Origin: Ditylenchus dipsaci
Taxonomy: Eukaryota > Nematoda > Chromadorea > Rhabditida > Anguinidae
Direction of reading: 5' to 3'
NCBI GenBank assembly: GCA_004194705.1
Contig: SADC01001311.1
Coordinates: 1 to 64,000 of the forward strand
DNA length: 64,000 nucleotides
The notes under the pieces were generated by a model. The model was given only the letters and a program-made list of their open reading frames with translations. It searched no databases and was not told the DNA's origin. How positions within the stretch are numbered: the first letter of the stretch is position 1; each line of letters starts with the position of its first letter. The position numbers were made by a program, and so were the translations under genes. Below, piece after piece: positions 22,458 through 32,697 of this stretch.

Positions 22458-23452
22458 GGTGTACGGCCAGTTAGCGAGACGGCCAGTTAGCGATGGCCAG
22501 TTAGCGAGACTTTTTTAACGGTCAGTTAGCGATGGCCAGTTAGCGAGACTTTTTTAACGGTCAGTTAGCGATAGCCAGTTAGCGAGACTTTTTTAACGGT
22601 CAGTTAGCGGTGGTCAGCCAAAAATTAAAAAGTCATTTTCGTCCCAAAACAATACTTCAAATATAATCAAAATAGTTAGCGATGCTAAAAAAGTTAGCGA
22701 TGCTTTTTTAACGTTCAGTTAGCTATAACCAACAAAATCCTTCAAAACCTTCACCACGGGTCCGCGACGTTTGAGTCCCGGGCCGTTTGGGTCCCACGGC
22801 CGTTCGTGTCCCGGCCGTTTGAGTCCCGGCCGTTTGGGTCCCAGGCCGTTTGGGTCCCAGGCAGTTTGGGTCCCAGGCAGTTTGGGTCCCAGGCCGTTTT
22901 ACTCCCCAGCCGAGCAACCAATGCTCCCAGCATTGATCCCGCATTTAGGCCCCGCATTTAGGCCCCAATTATAAAAATTTTATATTTTCAACGCAGATGT
23001 GTTGTACGTATTAGAACTGGTGCTGCACCAAGAAAAGCTATGTGGGTCATCAAAGGGTCAGCCATTATCCCGTACCATGTACCCCAAAGGGTCAGCCCTT
23101 ATCCCGGACCATGTACCCTCAAAGGGCTTCCTATTGAATTAGGTTGCCTGCCGAAGGCAGGCAGGTAGAAAATCTAGAAAAGTCAAAATTTTCGATGGAT
23201 TGTATGCGGAGGGCCCAAACGCGTAGTAACCGGAAGTAGTAGGTTGTTTTCTTCATCGCTTGAATAGTCACTGAGGCCATTTACAATTCTGGCTGACCAC
23301 CGCTAACTGACCGTTAAAAAAGTCTCGCTAACTGGCCATCGCTAACTGACCGTTAAAAAAGTCTCGCTAACTGGCCATCGCTAACTGACCGTTAAAAAAG
23401 TCTCGCTAACTGGCCATCGCTAACTGGCCGTCTCGCTAACTGGCCGGTCCCC
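22458..23452. mobile_element. Array-arm foldback element (GGCCAGTTAGCGA unit)
   Basis: Ends GGTGTACGGCCAGTTAGCG and, inverted, GGGGACCGGCCAGTTAGCG. AGAGCAAAC (9 bp) is duplicated exactly (22449-22457; 23453-23461). Arms 22465-22620 and 23298-23445 are tandem GGCCAGTTAGCGA units. The core has a GTCCCAGGCCGTTTGG array (22760-22905) and a 110 bp module (about 23050-23180) shared with 52903-53506. Confidence 0.93.
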
Positions 23453-23942
23453 AGAGCAAACAACTGGCGTTTTTCCGAGTAAAATTAGGGTTTTTCGCGT
23501 TTTCTGTCTAACTTTTGCATAAAACACCCTAAATTTGCATTTTTTGCATACCTCTTTGGTACCAAAACGCAGCAAATTTACTCCTCTATAAGGCCTCAGC
23601 ATCCTTTTTGAGGTTTGAAACGTAGGTTGATATATCAGGCCAGTTACAGTTGCAAAACCAGATGAACTTTTTTGGCATATATTCCGAAAAAAACTATTGT
23701 CATCTCAAAAATTTGCGTGTTGTCGGGGCGAGTAATGGCTTTCTTTAATGCTCTTGATGTAAAGAACCGTTTGCAAAAAAGCTAATGCGATATAAGTAAA
23801 ATAAAATCAGCAACAAACCTCAGGTTACATGGATTACAAGCTTCAACATTTCAGTCAATTTTCAAATTTTTCTATTTGGCGCGAAAACTCAAAAGTGATT
23901 ATGTTTTTGAATTTTAAGGGGCTGTGGCAATGACCCTTTAAC

Positions 23943-24135
23943 GTATCACTAATGTTACTGAAAACCGCGTTACGAAAAAGCTTGTTACGAAAATTCGCTG
24001 TTACGAAAAAGTTTCTTACGAAAATTTGCTCTACGAAAAAGTTTCTTACGAATTTCGCTCTTACGAGAAAAATTTCTTACGAAAATTCGCTTTTACGAAA
24101 ATTCGCTCTTACGAATTTTCGCTACAGCCAATTTG
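23943..24135. repeat. Solo TTACGAAAATTCGC array
   Basis: About nine imperfect units of the same type as the arms of 18540-19553, without an inverted partner nearby. TTAAGGGGCTGTGG just before it is shared with about 21250 and 21350. Confidence 0.75.
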
Positions 24136-24268
24136 ACACCCGTGCCTTTTGTATTACAGTTTTGAAAGTGTGATATACAGTTTTTCGGCATTTTTGACAT
24201 CACTGCAACGAACCCGAAATTTTTGGAACAATTAAAAAGTCTGGCTTTTCTTATGCAGTCTTTTTTAG

Positions 24269-26136
24269 TTGTTTCTGAGATCTTTTCGCAACTGCTCAAC
24301 ATTCCTCAATTCTGCCAAGCACTGTGATCAAGAAGCCTTGCGCCAATCATTTCAACAATATGTTTTAATTCAGTTTAAAGAAGTTTTCTACTAACCTTTT
24401 CTACTGTATGACTTTTATTACTCAAACCTTTTAAGAAGTTTCTGGACAAACTGTGCAATGAAATCGAAAATGATCTCCGTCTTTCTTTCCATCTTCACCA
24501 AGACATATCCATAGAGAAACTGGAGAGACGACTTTTTCCGCCCAAAAAGACATCTAAAGCGGGAGATACTGGAGGCAAGCTGACGAATTCCAATTCTATA
24601 AGACCATCTGTGAGTGAGAGGCGCTTGGTCAGCTTGCTGGACTTGCCAGAGTTTCGCCTTGGTGATCAACTAATTCATGTAAAAAGTAGGATTGATAATA
24701 CAGTCTACTCTCGTTTATCCGACACCCCCTCAAGTTCGTTCCAGCCTAGGGTCCGACACTTTTTTTAGCTTTATTTTTGAAGTCTCTTGCCAAATGTGAT
24801 TCGCCAGTCTAGTCCGAAATATCGCAAGGATTCTGATTTTGCCGATCGTTTTTCCAAAATCTTTTCATCTTGCCGTAAAGACCCGCGGCTCTCGGTTATC
24901 CGACACCCCTTTTAAAAATCAGGTGTCGGATAATCGAGAGGCGCGGGTCTTTACGGCAAGATGAAAAGATTTTGGAAAAACGATCGGCAAAATCAGAATC
25001 CTTGCGATATTTCGGACTAGACTGGCGAATCACATTTGGCAAGAGACTTCAAAAATAAAGCTAAAAAAAGTGTCGGACCCTAGGCTGGAACGAACTTGAG
25101 GGGGTGTCGGATAAACGAGAGTAGACTGTATACGGGGAATTTAATTTAGCCGTGACGGTTTTTAGGATATATAACCACTTTATTGGAATCAGCCTTCTAC
25201 AATTTGACAGTTGTGGCACTACACGGTTTGCTTTTTTTAGAAGTTGAGTTTAAATTTTCAAAGCTCCAGACTGTGAAACTTACTCCAAGATGCGATTGTT
25301 GGCCAAAACAAGATATGGGTTGCATCTCTTGGCTGACAGACTGCCCTACATGAGTGTGGAACAAGGGTTGGATGTGCTGCTGGTTATGCGCAACATTCAT
25401 GTCTTTGTAGCCAACTATTGTAAGCAAAATATTTTAAAAACTCCAATATCACAACCATCGTTAGAGTCAAGATATTCAGTGTTTTAAAACTATCGATTTT
25501 GAGCGAAAACATGAAATGACTCGACATTGCGTGAAAGTAATCCAAAAGATCACGCGCAAACCTCTGTTATCTGCCAACCCCAAGGATCAGGCTTAGGGTG
25601 GCAGTTAACTAGAGTGGCAGATGACTGAGGTTTGACTACGCCTTCTACCTCATCGTGGGTATCTTTTACCCTCTGTGACTGCAGATCTCTAATAAAATCA
25701 TATAGACCGACAATGATAATTTTGCAGCTTACGATCTAAATGAACAGCTATTCGTGGAAAAGAATAGCAAAAATCGACACCTTAATGTTATGCAAATGCA
25801 ACAGGTTCTGTTCTCAAATTATGATCAAAAAAATGCTTTTTTTTTTCATTTTGAAGGTTGTGAATTCAATCAAAACCCATGGCAACGGGATCCTGAACAC
25901 ATCGGTATTTTTTATTTTCAAAGTTTTTTTTTTTGATGAAACCAAATCTTTTTAGTGCCACTTTGTGTATCAATTTTTGAAAAAGGTTGATGTTACTCTT
26001 TCGTTTTTTAGTTTTCACAATTTGTGTTAAGAAATTCCAAATATTCTCTCAATTTCTCTTTGATGATCAAATAAAATCTCAACTGATCAAAGAAATTAAA
26101 TTCTACCGAGATTCTATCGATGAGCTGAACCAGATG
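24269..26136 (+). CDS. WASHC4: WASHC4 exons, part D
   Basis: Exons: 24269-24361 (HCDQEALRQSFQQY), 24436-24685 (KFLDKLCNEIENDLRLS; RRLVSLLDLPEFRLGDQLIH), 25166-25225 (YITTLLESAFYNLTVVALH), 25264-25419 (MRLLAKTRYGLHLL; VEQGLDVLLVMRNIHVFV), 25728-25804 (YDLNEQLFVEKNSKNRHLN), 25857-25904 (VVNSIKTHGNGILNTS) and 26012-26136 (FQIFSQFLFDDQIKSQLIKE). These follow the vertebrate order closely (LDKLCKEIEKDLRLS; LEQGLDVLEIMRNIHIFV; IANSIRTHGTGIMNT). Most introns are short; the one after 24685 contains a pogo-like palindrome. The 25904-to-26012 junction is off by one base in phase. Confidence 0.92.
24701..25128. mobile_element. Pogo/Tigger-like palindromic element
   Basis: 428 bp, almost perfect inverted arms of about 205 bp, ends CAGTCTACTCTCGTTTATCC, TA on both sides (24699-24700; 25129-25130). 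The terminal CAGT plus TTATCCGACA pattern is like pogo-group elements. It lies in a WASHC4 intron and encodes nothing. Confidence 0.88.
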
Positions 26137-26151
26137 GTTGGTGTTTTCTTG

Positions 26152-26911
26152 CGGACACGGACAAAACGCCCTACGTCTAAAACGACCTAATAGGCCAAAA
26201 AGTTTTTTTTTTTCGAAATCTTAATATTTCTGACAAAATTTTTCGAAATCTTAATATTTCTGACAAAATTTCTGGCGCTCCGCCAGCGGCCGTGCAAGTA
26301 TTGTTTGAAGAGAAGATAATTAAAAAAGCGTGCAGGGCGGAGGCGGCGAAATTTTGAAAATGAAGGCGGCGCTCATTTTTATATACCCGATTTTTATACA
26401 CATTTATTACACTTTTTTGTAAAAAAATTTGATTTTTATTATTAACGATGACTAGTTAAACATGTGTAAAAAGGATATCAAGGTGCTTGAAAATTTTGCC
26501 GCTATTCCATCCCTGTTTTGTCCCTTCCCCTCCCAATACAGCCCTTGAACCCTATTTTAATGGCTGTTCTGGCCCTTTATGGCAAAATTATGACATAAAA
26601 ATGGTTTTTGAGTGCATATAAAAAAGTTGGTTTTTTTAGGGGGGGGTACAATGGAATAGCGGCCAAATTTCAAACTTAATTGATTTAGGTCGATTTATCA
26701 CTTTATTACGAATTTAGGGTGTTTTGTCCCTTCTTTTTCGATCTAAGGCGTTTTGTCATCTTTTACGGATCTAGAGTGTTTCGTCCCTTTTACTCAATCT
26801 AGGGCGCCTTGTCCCTTTTACTCAATCTAGGGCGCCTTGTCCCTTTTTCTCGATCTAGGGCGTTTTAGCCTGTTAGGGCGTTTTGGACTTGGGGCGTTTT
26901 GTCACGTATCG
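26152..26911. mobile_element. Array-arm foldback element (GGGCGTTTTGTCCC unit)
   Basis: Ends CGGACACGGACAAAACGCCC and, inverted, CGATACGTGACAAAACGCCC. GTTTTCTTG (9 bp) is duplicated exactly (26143-26151; 26912-26920). The right arm has about eight units (26715-26905); the left is short. A G-run-bounded GGGAAGGGAATAAA-type repeat lies within (about 26500-26690). Confidence 0.92.
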
Positions 26912-26952
26912 GTTTTCTTGCTTAAAATTTAAGTCGTATTTTTATCTTATAG

Positions 26953-28161
26953 TATCCTGTTGAACGAGCAGAGTACTTTAATTCCAGGTGATTTCTGTAA
27001 AAGTAACGTTCTCTTTGAAAAGGCTATGAAAATTTCACTCCAGGATCAAGAAAATTGGTTCTTCTTCTGACATATCTTTCTTGGACAAATTCCGTGGTAT
27101 TCAAAAAGCTGGCCAATAACTATTAAAATTTCAAATTTAGAACTCATTACACAAATCGGTAATGCTGTCGGATTCGTACGAATGTTCCGTGTAGGCCTTT
27201 TCTATGATCACAGCTTTTAGCGAATATAGTTCTCAGATGCAAATAAGACCGTTATTTATCTTTAGGCTGGTGCCAGCGAGTCATGCTTCTACGCTGCAAA
27301 TTTCTCCACCAAAAACAAAGATATTTTCACAAAAATGTTACCAGACCAAGAACCGAAAGGACAGCCAGCTGCCGAAAATGAGAGCTGCAATAAACACTCT
27401 GCGCTGTCTGCAGAATTATTACATTCTCTGAACACAAACATTAACACTACTTTTGACAATACTGATGACCATATCGAGGTAAGAATTACAATATCTTTCA
27501 ATCGAAAACCAAGTATTTTTAGATTATAAATGTGTTGATCAATGTCTTTGCCAGAGAATTTCGAAACCACGAAAAATTCTCCCATCTGCGAAACTTTTTT
27601 ATTATCATTCCTGCGCTGAGCATCAACTTTATTGAGCATATATGCTCTTGCCGATCTCGCTTGGGCAAACACAGATCACATGAAACCGATTTAACATTTG
27701 TTGACGGTAAAATATCTAAGTAATAGTCTCATTCGAAATACTCTATTTTAGATGGTTTTAGTATGGGTATGCTAAACAACAGAAATTTAGATTTCTTTCA
27801 CACTTCTCAATTTAGGCATTGCATATATTTTAAAGCTGCTCAACCAAAATTATTTTTTTGAGTCATTAAATTGGTTCGAATCATTATCTTTGAAGTATGG
27901 ATCTGAAGCAGACTTATATTACGAAGAGCAAAGGAATACTCCAAAGCATAAGGATGAAAGAAACATAGACATGAGCTTGACAATGAAAATTAGTCGAATG
28001 GAAGAAATAAGGAGAGAGTTTCGAAATCTGGAACACACATTGCAGGTATAGTAAAGATAACCCTATAAAAAAGGATTTCTTTATTTTAGTCTGCTCTGAT
28101 ATTTTTCAAGGTAGAAGAAGTGGAGCTGGAAACTGAAGAAACGTTTCTGGAAGAGTTTTGA
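26953..28161 (+). CDS. WASHC4: WASHC4 exons, part E (C-terminus)
   Basis: Exons: 26953-26987 (YPVERAEYFNS), 27044-27096 (IKKIGSSSDISFLDKFR), 27141-27190 (ELITQIGNAVGFVRMFR), 27266-27478, 27523-27706 (FAREFRNHEKFSHLRNFFII), a 15-base exon 27752-27766 (DGFSM), 27816-28045 (GIAYILKLLNQNYFFESLNW) and 28090-28161 (SALIFFKVEEVELETE..., stop TGA). The vertebrate counterparts are HKYPFDRAEKFN, LISQIGNAMGYVRMI, FRRPKNIHLRNFYII and DDGFAMGVAYILKLLDQY. Phases agree across these junctions. The tail is acidic, as in other WASHC4 proteins, and shorter. A poly(A) signal is at 28276. Confidence 0.93.
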
Positions 28162-28275
28162 AAAAGGTCTCCCTTTCAAGCCTTTGTAGAGAAACCTATA
28201 TTTCCTGCTTTTATTTTTATATGGTGTTTCTAACCAAATCACACACCATGATAGTCACCTCGAGGAAGTAGTTTA

Positions 28276-28281
28276 AATAAA
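28276..28281 (+). terminator. WASHC4: Poly(A) signal of WASHC4
   Basis: AATAAA 115 bases after the TGA, just before the foldback element at 28313. Confidence 0.6.
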
Positions 28282-28482
28282 AAAATTGTACCACTTCATA
28301 CTATGAAAGTACCGGATCAGGACGATTCATACCCGCCGATTCATACCCGGCCGATTCATACCCGGAATCAAAAAAGAAAATTTTATTTCAAAATTACTTT
28401 CGAATTTGCGTGGTAGTCAGTGAATATTCGTGTTACATATGGGTCAAATTACGACATTTACTAAAGAACTACACGTGTAGCG

Positions 28483-28555
28483 CAGTGGGTTAGCTTCCCA
28501 CTTTTTACGTTACAACAATTCGATTGAAATCCATTTGTGCCTTGAGAGGATCGTA
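28483..28555 (+). tRNA. tRNA-like stretch (A-box good, B-box poor)
   Basis: GTGTAGCGCAGTGGGTTAGC is a near-perfect D-arm/A-box. The T-arm region AATTCGATTGAAATCC is disrupted. Probably a tRNA-derived relic inside the foldback core. Confidence 0.3.
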
Positions 28556-28699
28556 CACACTCATTTGGCCGCCATTTCACTTTTTTTTAATTTTTTTGTA
28601 ATTTGTAAATTCAAATTTAAATATAACCGAAAATTGGTTTTATACCCAAGAAAACAAAGTAAATTTACTTAAAAAAGCACCCAGATGCCCTAAAAGATG

Positions 28700-28990
28700 G
28701 AATTTGAACATAGTTTTGTTAGCTGGGGCCTACAGCATAAATAAACTCTGGTATGCATACATTTTTATGCATCCAGAGTCACTTTCGAGTGATTTACGTC
28801 TAAGGTATGTGGGTGTGCGCATCTCAACCCCAAGCAACCAAGCCCCCTGAAACCCCGAAGTGGGCGCAGTGGGCTTGGTTAGTTAGATATGCGCGCACTC
28901 ACTTACCTAAGACATAATTCCGAGCAAGACTTTTGAACAAAAATGCATTTAGAGACTATTTTTGCCCAGCTCCAGTGACCAAAACATGAT
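28700..28990. repeat. Hairpin repeat, copy D
   Basis: GTCTAAGGTATGTGGGTGTG (28798-28817) to ACTTACCTAAGAC; the stem is weaker (CCCCCTGAAACCCC-GAAG-TGGGCGCAGTGGG). Flanking TTTTTGCCCAGCTCCAGTGACC matches copy A inverted. Confidence 0.75.
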
Positions 28991-29239
28991 AAAACAGGTA
29001 AACAGTCAAAATTTGATGTATAACCGAGTAGCGCGGATTTTCTATTCCGGGTATGAATCGTCCCGGGTATGAATCGTCCCGGGTAGGAATCGGCGGGTAT
29101 GAACCGGGTGGACCGGAAAGTACTGAGTATCTGCACAGCTCCGTAATACACTTCCTGTAAGAAAATTCAAAAGCCACCAAGCAAGTGAGAAAAACTTTAT
29201 CAGTCAAACAAAAACAGAATAAATTTATGAGATATGGTA

Positions 29240-31337
29240 CTAGGTGGTCTTCTTTGGCGATTCACTATTCTCATGCTCAGGTGACTTGTCCTCTCTCGGT
29301 TGAATTAGATCGGATAAACCACTATCTTCCTTCTCACAATGATCGTTGATTTCAGCAGGGTCAGGCTCGGGCAATTTGTGTTCTTCAAAATCGTGCTCAG
29401 ATGATTTGCTCGCTTCAGGATCAGATGACCCACTGGCTCCAGACTCGGAAAATTCACTGGTTTCAGACCCAGAACCATCTTGATAATCGTCTTTCAATCG
29501 ACAGAGCATCTCATTGTAAATGTCCTCATCTTTTTTTAAGAAGACACAGAAAATCTGAAATGGAGAAAACTTTACCAATAAGCCAGAAATTAGATATTAG
29601 TAGCAAGGAAAGGCTTACCACTTTATCTATCTAAAGTGAGCCACACTATTATATTAAAATTGAAGACTGAAGCAGAAAACAGACCGCATCAAAGTTTTCT
29701 TTATTATCAAACCATTTCTTCGTAGTGTCAAATACAATTCTGGCAGCGGCTTTATTCGGAAAAGAGTAAATTCCTAAATAATGGACGAAAATTGAACGAA
29801 ATTTTGAACAGCTAGGGTCCTACCAGTAGAGATGCATGGGAAGGAAATGCCTGCAAAAATAAAAGTAAAAAATGTCACACGTAACTTACACCCACTTCTC
29901 AATCCATGTTCTTTAGCCAAATCAAAAGATTTCTTGTAACAGCTAGCTAATAGACGACGATCTTCGTCTCGAACTCCCTTAAATATTCTTGGGCCGACTG
30001 TGTGAATAATAGCTGAAATTTTTAAAGAAATTGAATAAAACTAAAATACACTTTACGAAAGTCACCCGAAAGTGCCCAACATATTTTTTTTCGGCGTAAA
30101 ACAATAGAATCGGTACAGAAAACATGTTTTCAGGTGTGGGAAAGCACTTTCAGAAAAGAATTTTTTGACCAAAAATTGACTTTTTGCCTTGGCCCACCAA
30201 GCTATACCAACCTCAAAGGCACTTAGATACCCTAAATAAATGGAATTTGTACATGGTTTCGAATTGTGGGGCCTACCGTATGCATATTATTTTTATGCAT
30301 CAAGAGTCGATTTCGAGTAATTTGAGTCTAAGGTATGTGTGTGAGCATTTTGAGGGCACTTTTTAAGAAAAAAATATTTCTTATATCTCGCTCATCATAA
30401 AATTCTGAACAAATAGTTCTGTTTCGCGTAAAAAGCTTTTAAAAGAACCATACTTGTTGATGCAAATGAGAATTTGACAAATTCTCATTTGCGCGGACAC
30501 TTCTCTTCCGCCTCTCAATGTACTTTTTTGAGTCGCTCGAAATAACTCCAAGAAGTAGAGTGCGAGACGAGAGAGAGGTGTCCCGCGCACATTTGAATTT
30601 GCCAAATTTTCATTTGCATCAACAAGTATGGTCCTTTAAAAAACATGGTAAAATTATTTGGCGCCAATCTAAAAACACACTTTTTAAATTTTTTTTATGT
30701 TTAATTGCCTTGCAAGGCTTGAAGGCCTAAGCTTGGGAGACCAAGACAAAAGGTCAAATTTTGGTCAAAAATCACACCCCTGAAAACATGTTTTCTGTAC
30801 GAATGTTATCGTTTTACGCCGAAAAAACATCATTTTGGGCAATTTCGGGCGAGTCCCGTAAAGTGCAATCCTGCCAAGAAATAGTGTAAAAAGTTGACAC
30901 TGAAATACAGCAAGGTTACGGCAAAACTGTTTACCTTTAGCTTGCTTTATCTCATGAGCACCTGTCACCTTGGCATCTCCTAAAATAGGAACTGTTTTCT
31001 TAATTTTAGTTAACCTAAGTGCAAAGAAGTACCGACATCACACCCATCTAGGTCATAACACTCATTGTAGAGACTGGGACCTGCAGCATCTAAAAAACAG
31101 AGAAAACTTTGTTATCCACATTAGGATTTCTTTGCAAACAAACTACCATGGATTGCACCATCCACGCCTCCTCCGCCAAGCAAGACTTATTAGCAGCATT
31201 CACGATCTGAAATTTTTTGAGATTAGTACAGTAAGTATAATTTGAAAAAGTAAAAAATATTTGTAACTGACTGCATCGACTGCTAGCTTAGTTATGTCTC
31301 CTCGCACAACAGATATTTTGCTTCCAATATGTGCCAT
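29240..31337 (-). CDS. MACROD: MACROD-type macrodomain ADP-ribosyl hydrolase
   Basis: The family removes mono-ADP-ribose from proteins and O-acetyl-ADP-ribose. Nine exons: 31337-31272, 31206-31147, 31089-31015, 30979-30935, 30012-29890, 29850-29824, 29773-29685, a 12-base exon 29630-29619, and 29554-29240. Motifs in order: KISVVRGDITKLAVDA, IVNAAN (adenine/ribose pocket), GGGGVDGAIH (needs one inserted base near 31185), AAGPSLYNECYDLDGC, TGAHEIKQAK, IIHTVGP, CISFPCISTGIYSF (phosphate loop), ARIVFDTTKKW and IFCVFLKKDEDIYNEML. The catalytic-site features are therefore present. Start chosen at MAHIGSK, just before the conserved strand. The C-terminus adds about 85 Ser/Glu/Asp-rich residues not found in the short family members. 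The 0.9 kb intron 30013-30934 holds a foldback. The gene converges on WASHC4. Confidence 0.93.
30046..30870. mobile_element. Foldback element in a MACROD intron
   Basis: Ends CACTTTACGAAAGTCACCC and, inverted, CACTTTACGGGACTCGCCC, continuing CGAAAGTGCCCAA...TTCGGCGTAAAA. It includes partial hairpin repeat copy E and a nested palindrome (30395-30640, GCGGGACACCTCTCTC type). No coding content. Confidence 0.75.
30225..30345. repeat. Hairpin repeat, copy E (degenerate)
   Basis: CCCTAAATAAATGGAATTTG, GGGGCCTACCGTATGCATA, ATCAAGAGTCGATTTCGAGT and GTCTAAGGTATGTGTGTGAG follow the left-half consensus; the stem is absent. Confidence 0.65.
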
Positions 31338-31379
31338 AAATAAAGTTCCTCAAAGAAAATAAATAGTTACACAAGTAAT

Positions 31380-31660
31380 TTGGCTAGACTTTACTTGACC
31401 CCCCCCCACGGCTGACCACTTTTTGTCAAAAATTAAAAAAACCAATTGAATATTCGTGTTTCTCGGCCCCGATTTATGCCGAAAACAGTCAACAGATTCT
31501 GTGGAAAAGAGAAAAAAAATTTCGAACCACAGGGGGGTATCATGGTTTTTAGTCAAAATTTAGTCAAAGTTTTGAATTGAAATTGACGCCTTTTGAATTT
31601 TAAAAGGCATAAGGGCTGTATTGGGAGGGAAGGGAATAAAGGGGGCCACTTTCATGGCAA
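31380..31660. repeat. GGGAGGGAAGGGAATAAA-family repeat
   Basis: ACCACAGGGGGGTATCATGG (about 31520) and GGGCTGTATTGGGAGGGAAG (31613) repeat the 18840-19040 arrangement in the same orientation, including ATTCGTGTTTCTCGGCCCCGAT. Confidence 0.75.
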
Positions 31661-31734
31661 AACGATAAAAAAGTAAATTTAAGACTATTTAGATTGTCGA
31701 TGCTACTGTCTTATACCTCCCACCAAACTCACTC

Positions 31735-31860
31735 GCCAACGTCGAATCTCGCCAACGGCAAAACTCACCAACCAAAAACTCGCCAACAGCGAAAACTGGC
31801 AAACAGCAAAACTCGCCAACGCAAATCTCGCCAACGGCGAAATTTGCCAAACAAAAACGG
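31735..31860. repeat. Tandem CTCGCCAAC array (left partner)
   Basis: Eight or so imperfect AAAACTCGCCAACGGCG-like units. The inverse array is at 39245-39430, and three further units lie at 33965-33995. Confidence 0.8.
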
Positions 31861-31874
31861 GCAAAACTTTTTTC

Positions 31875-32690
31875 TGCCACAGATTTGATTTGTCACAGAT
31901 TCACTTTTTTTGTACCAGATTCACTTTTTTTGTACCAGATTCACTTTTTTCTGTCACAGATTTCCTCTTTTCTGTCACAGATTTGATTTTCGACACGAAA
32001 TCCACAATTTTTAAAATTTTTTGTATGAAATTCAGGGGTGGCAAAGACCAGATGGCTCAGGACCCACTCCGGAATGGCCAAAAGGCCAAAATAATTGATT
32101 TTTTGGGGGTTTATTAAAGAGGGAGTAAACTTTTTGAGAAAAATCGATTGAGCGGATCATATTTCGGGTCCGATGGGTTTAATCACCCGCAACTCGACCC
32201 TGAACCACCAAAAACCTGGAATTCTGAGCGATTAAGCCATCGGACCCGAAATATGATCCGCTCAATCGATTTTTCTTAAGAAGATTACTCCCTCTTTAGT
32301 AAACCCCGAAAAACCAATTATTTTGGCCTTTTGCCATTCCGGAGTGGGTCCTGAGCCATCTGGTCTTTGCCACCCCTGAATTTCACACAAAAAAATTTAA
32401 AAATTGTGGATTTCGTGTCGAGAATCAAATATGTGACAGAAAAGAAGTGAATCTGTGACAGAAAAAAGTGAATCTGTGACAGAAAAAAGTGAATCTGTGA
32501 CAGAAAAAGTGAATCTGTGACAGAAAAAAGTGAATCTGTGACAGAAAAAAGTGAATCTGTGACAGAAAAAAGTGAATCTGTGACAGAAAAAAGTGAATCT
32601 GTGACAGAAAAAAGTGAATCTGTGACAGAAAAAAGTGAATCTGTGACAGAAAAGAGTGAATCTGTGACAGAAAAAGTGAATCTGTGACAG
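31875..32690. mobile_element. Foldback element with GTGAATCTGTGACAG arrays
   Basis: The right arm (32425-32690) has about 13 copies of a 20 bp unit AAAAAGTGAATCTGTGACAG; the left arm (31875-31985) has 4-5 inverted copies. Inside is a palindrome with hAT-like ends CAGGGGTGGCAAAGACCAG (about 32033 and its inverse near 32379). Long frames reading FSVTDSL repeats are artefacts of the array. Confidence 0.82.
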
Positions 32691-32697
32691 AAAAAAG

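Larger units (their letters stand above)
28313..29115. mobile_element. Array-arm foldback element (GATTCATACCCG unit)
   Basis: Ends CGGATCAGGACGATTCATACC and, inverted, CGGTCCACCCGGTTCATACC; GAAAGTAC duplicated exactly (28305-28312; 29116-29123). Arms are 3-4 units of CCGATTCATACCCGG. The core contains a hairpin repeat copy and a tRNA-like stretch. It fills most of the gap between two convergent genes. Confidence 0.9.

Noticed and set aside
22723..22974. ORFs rich in GTQTA or GRLGP on both strands
   Set aside because: They come from a GTCCCAGGCCGTTTGG minisatellite inside a foldback element.
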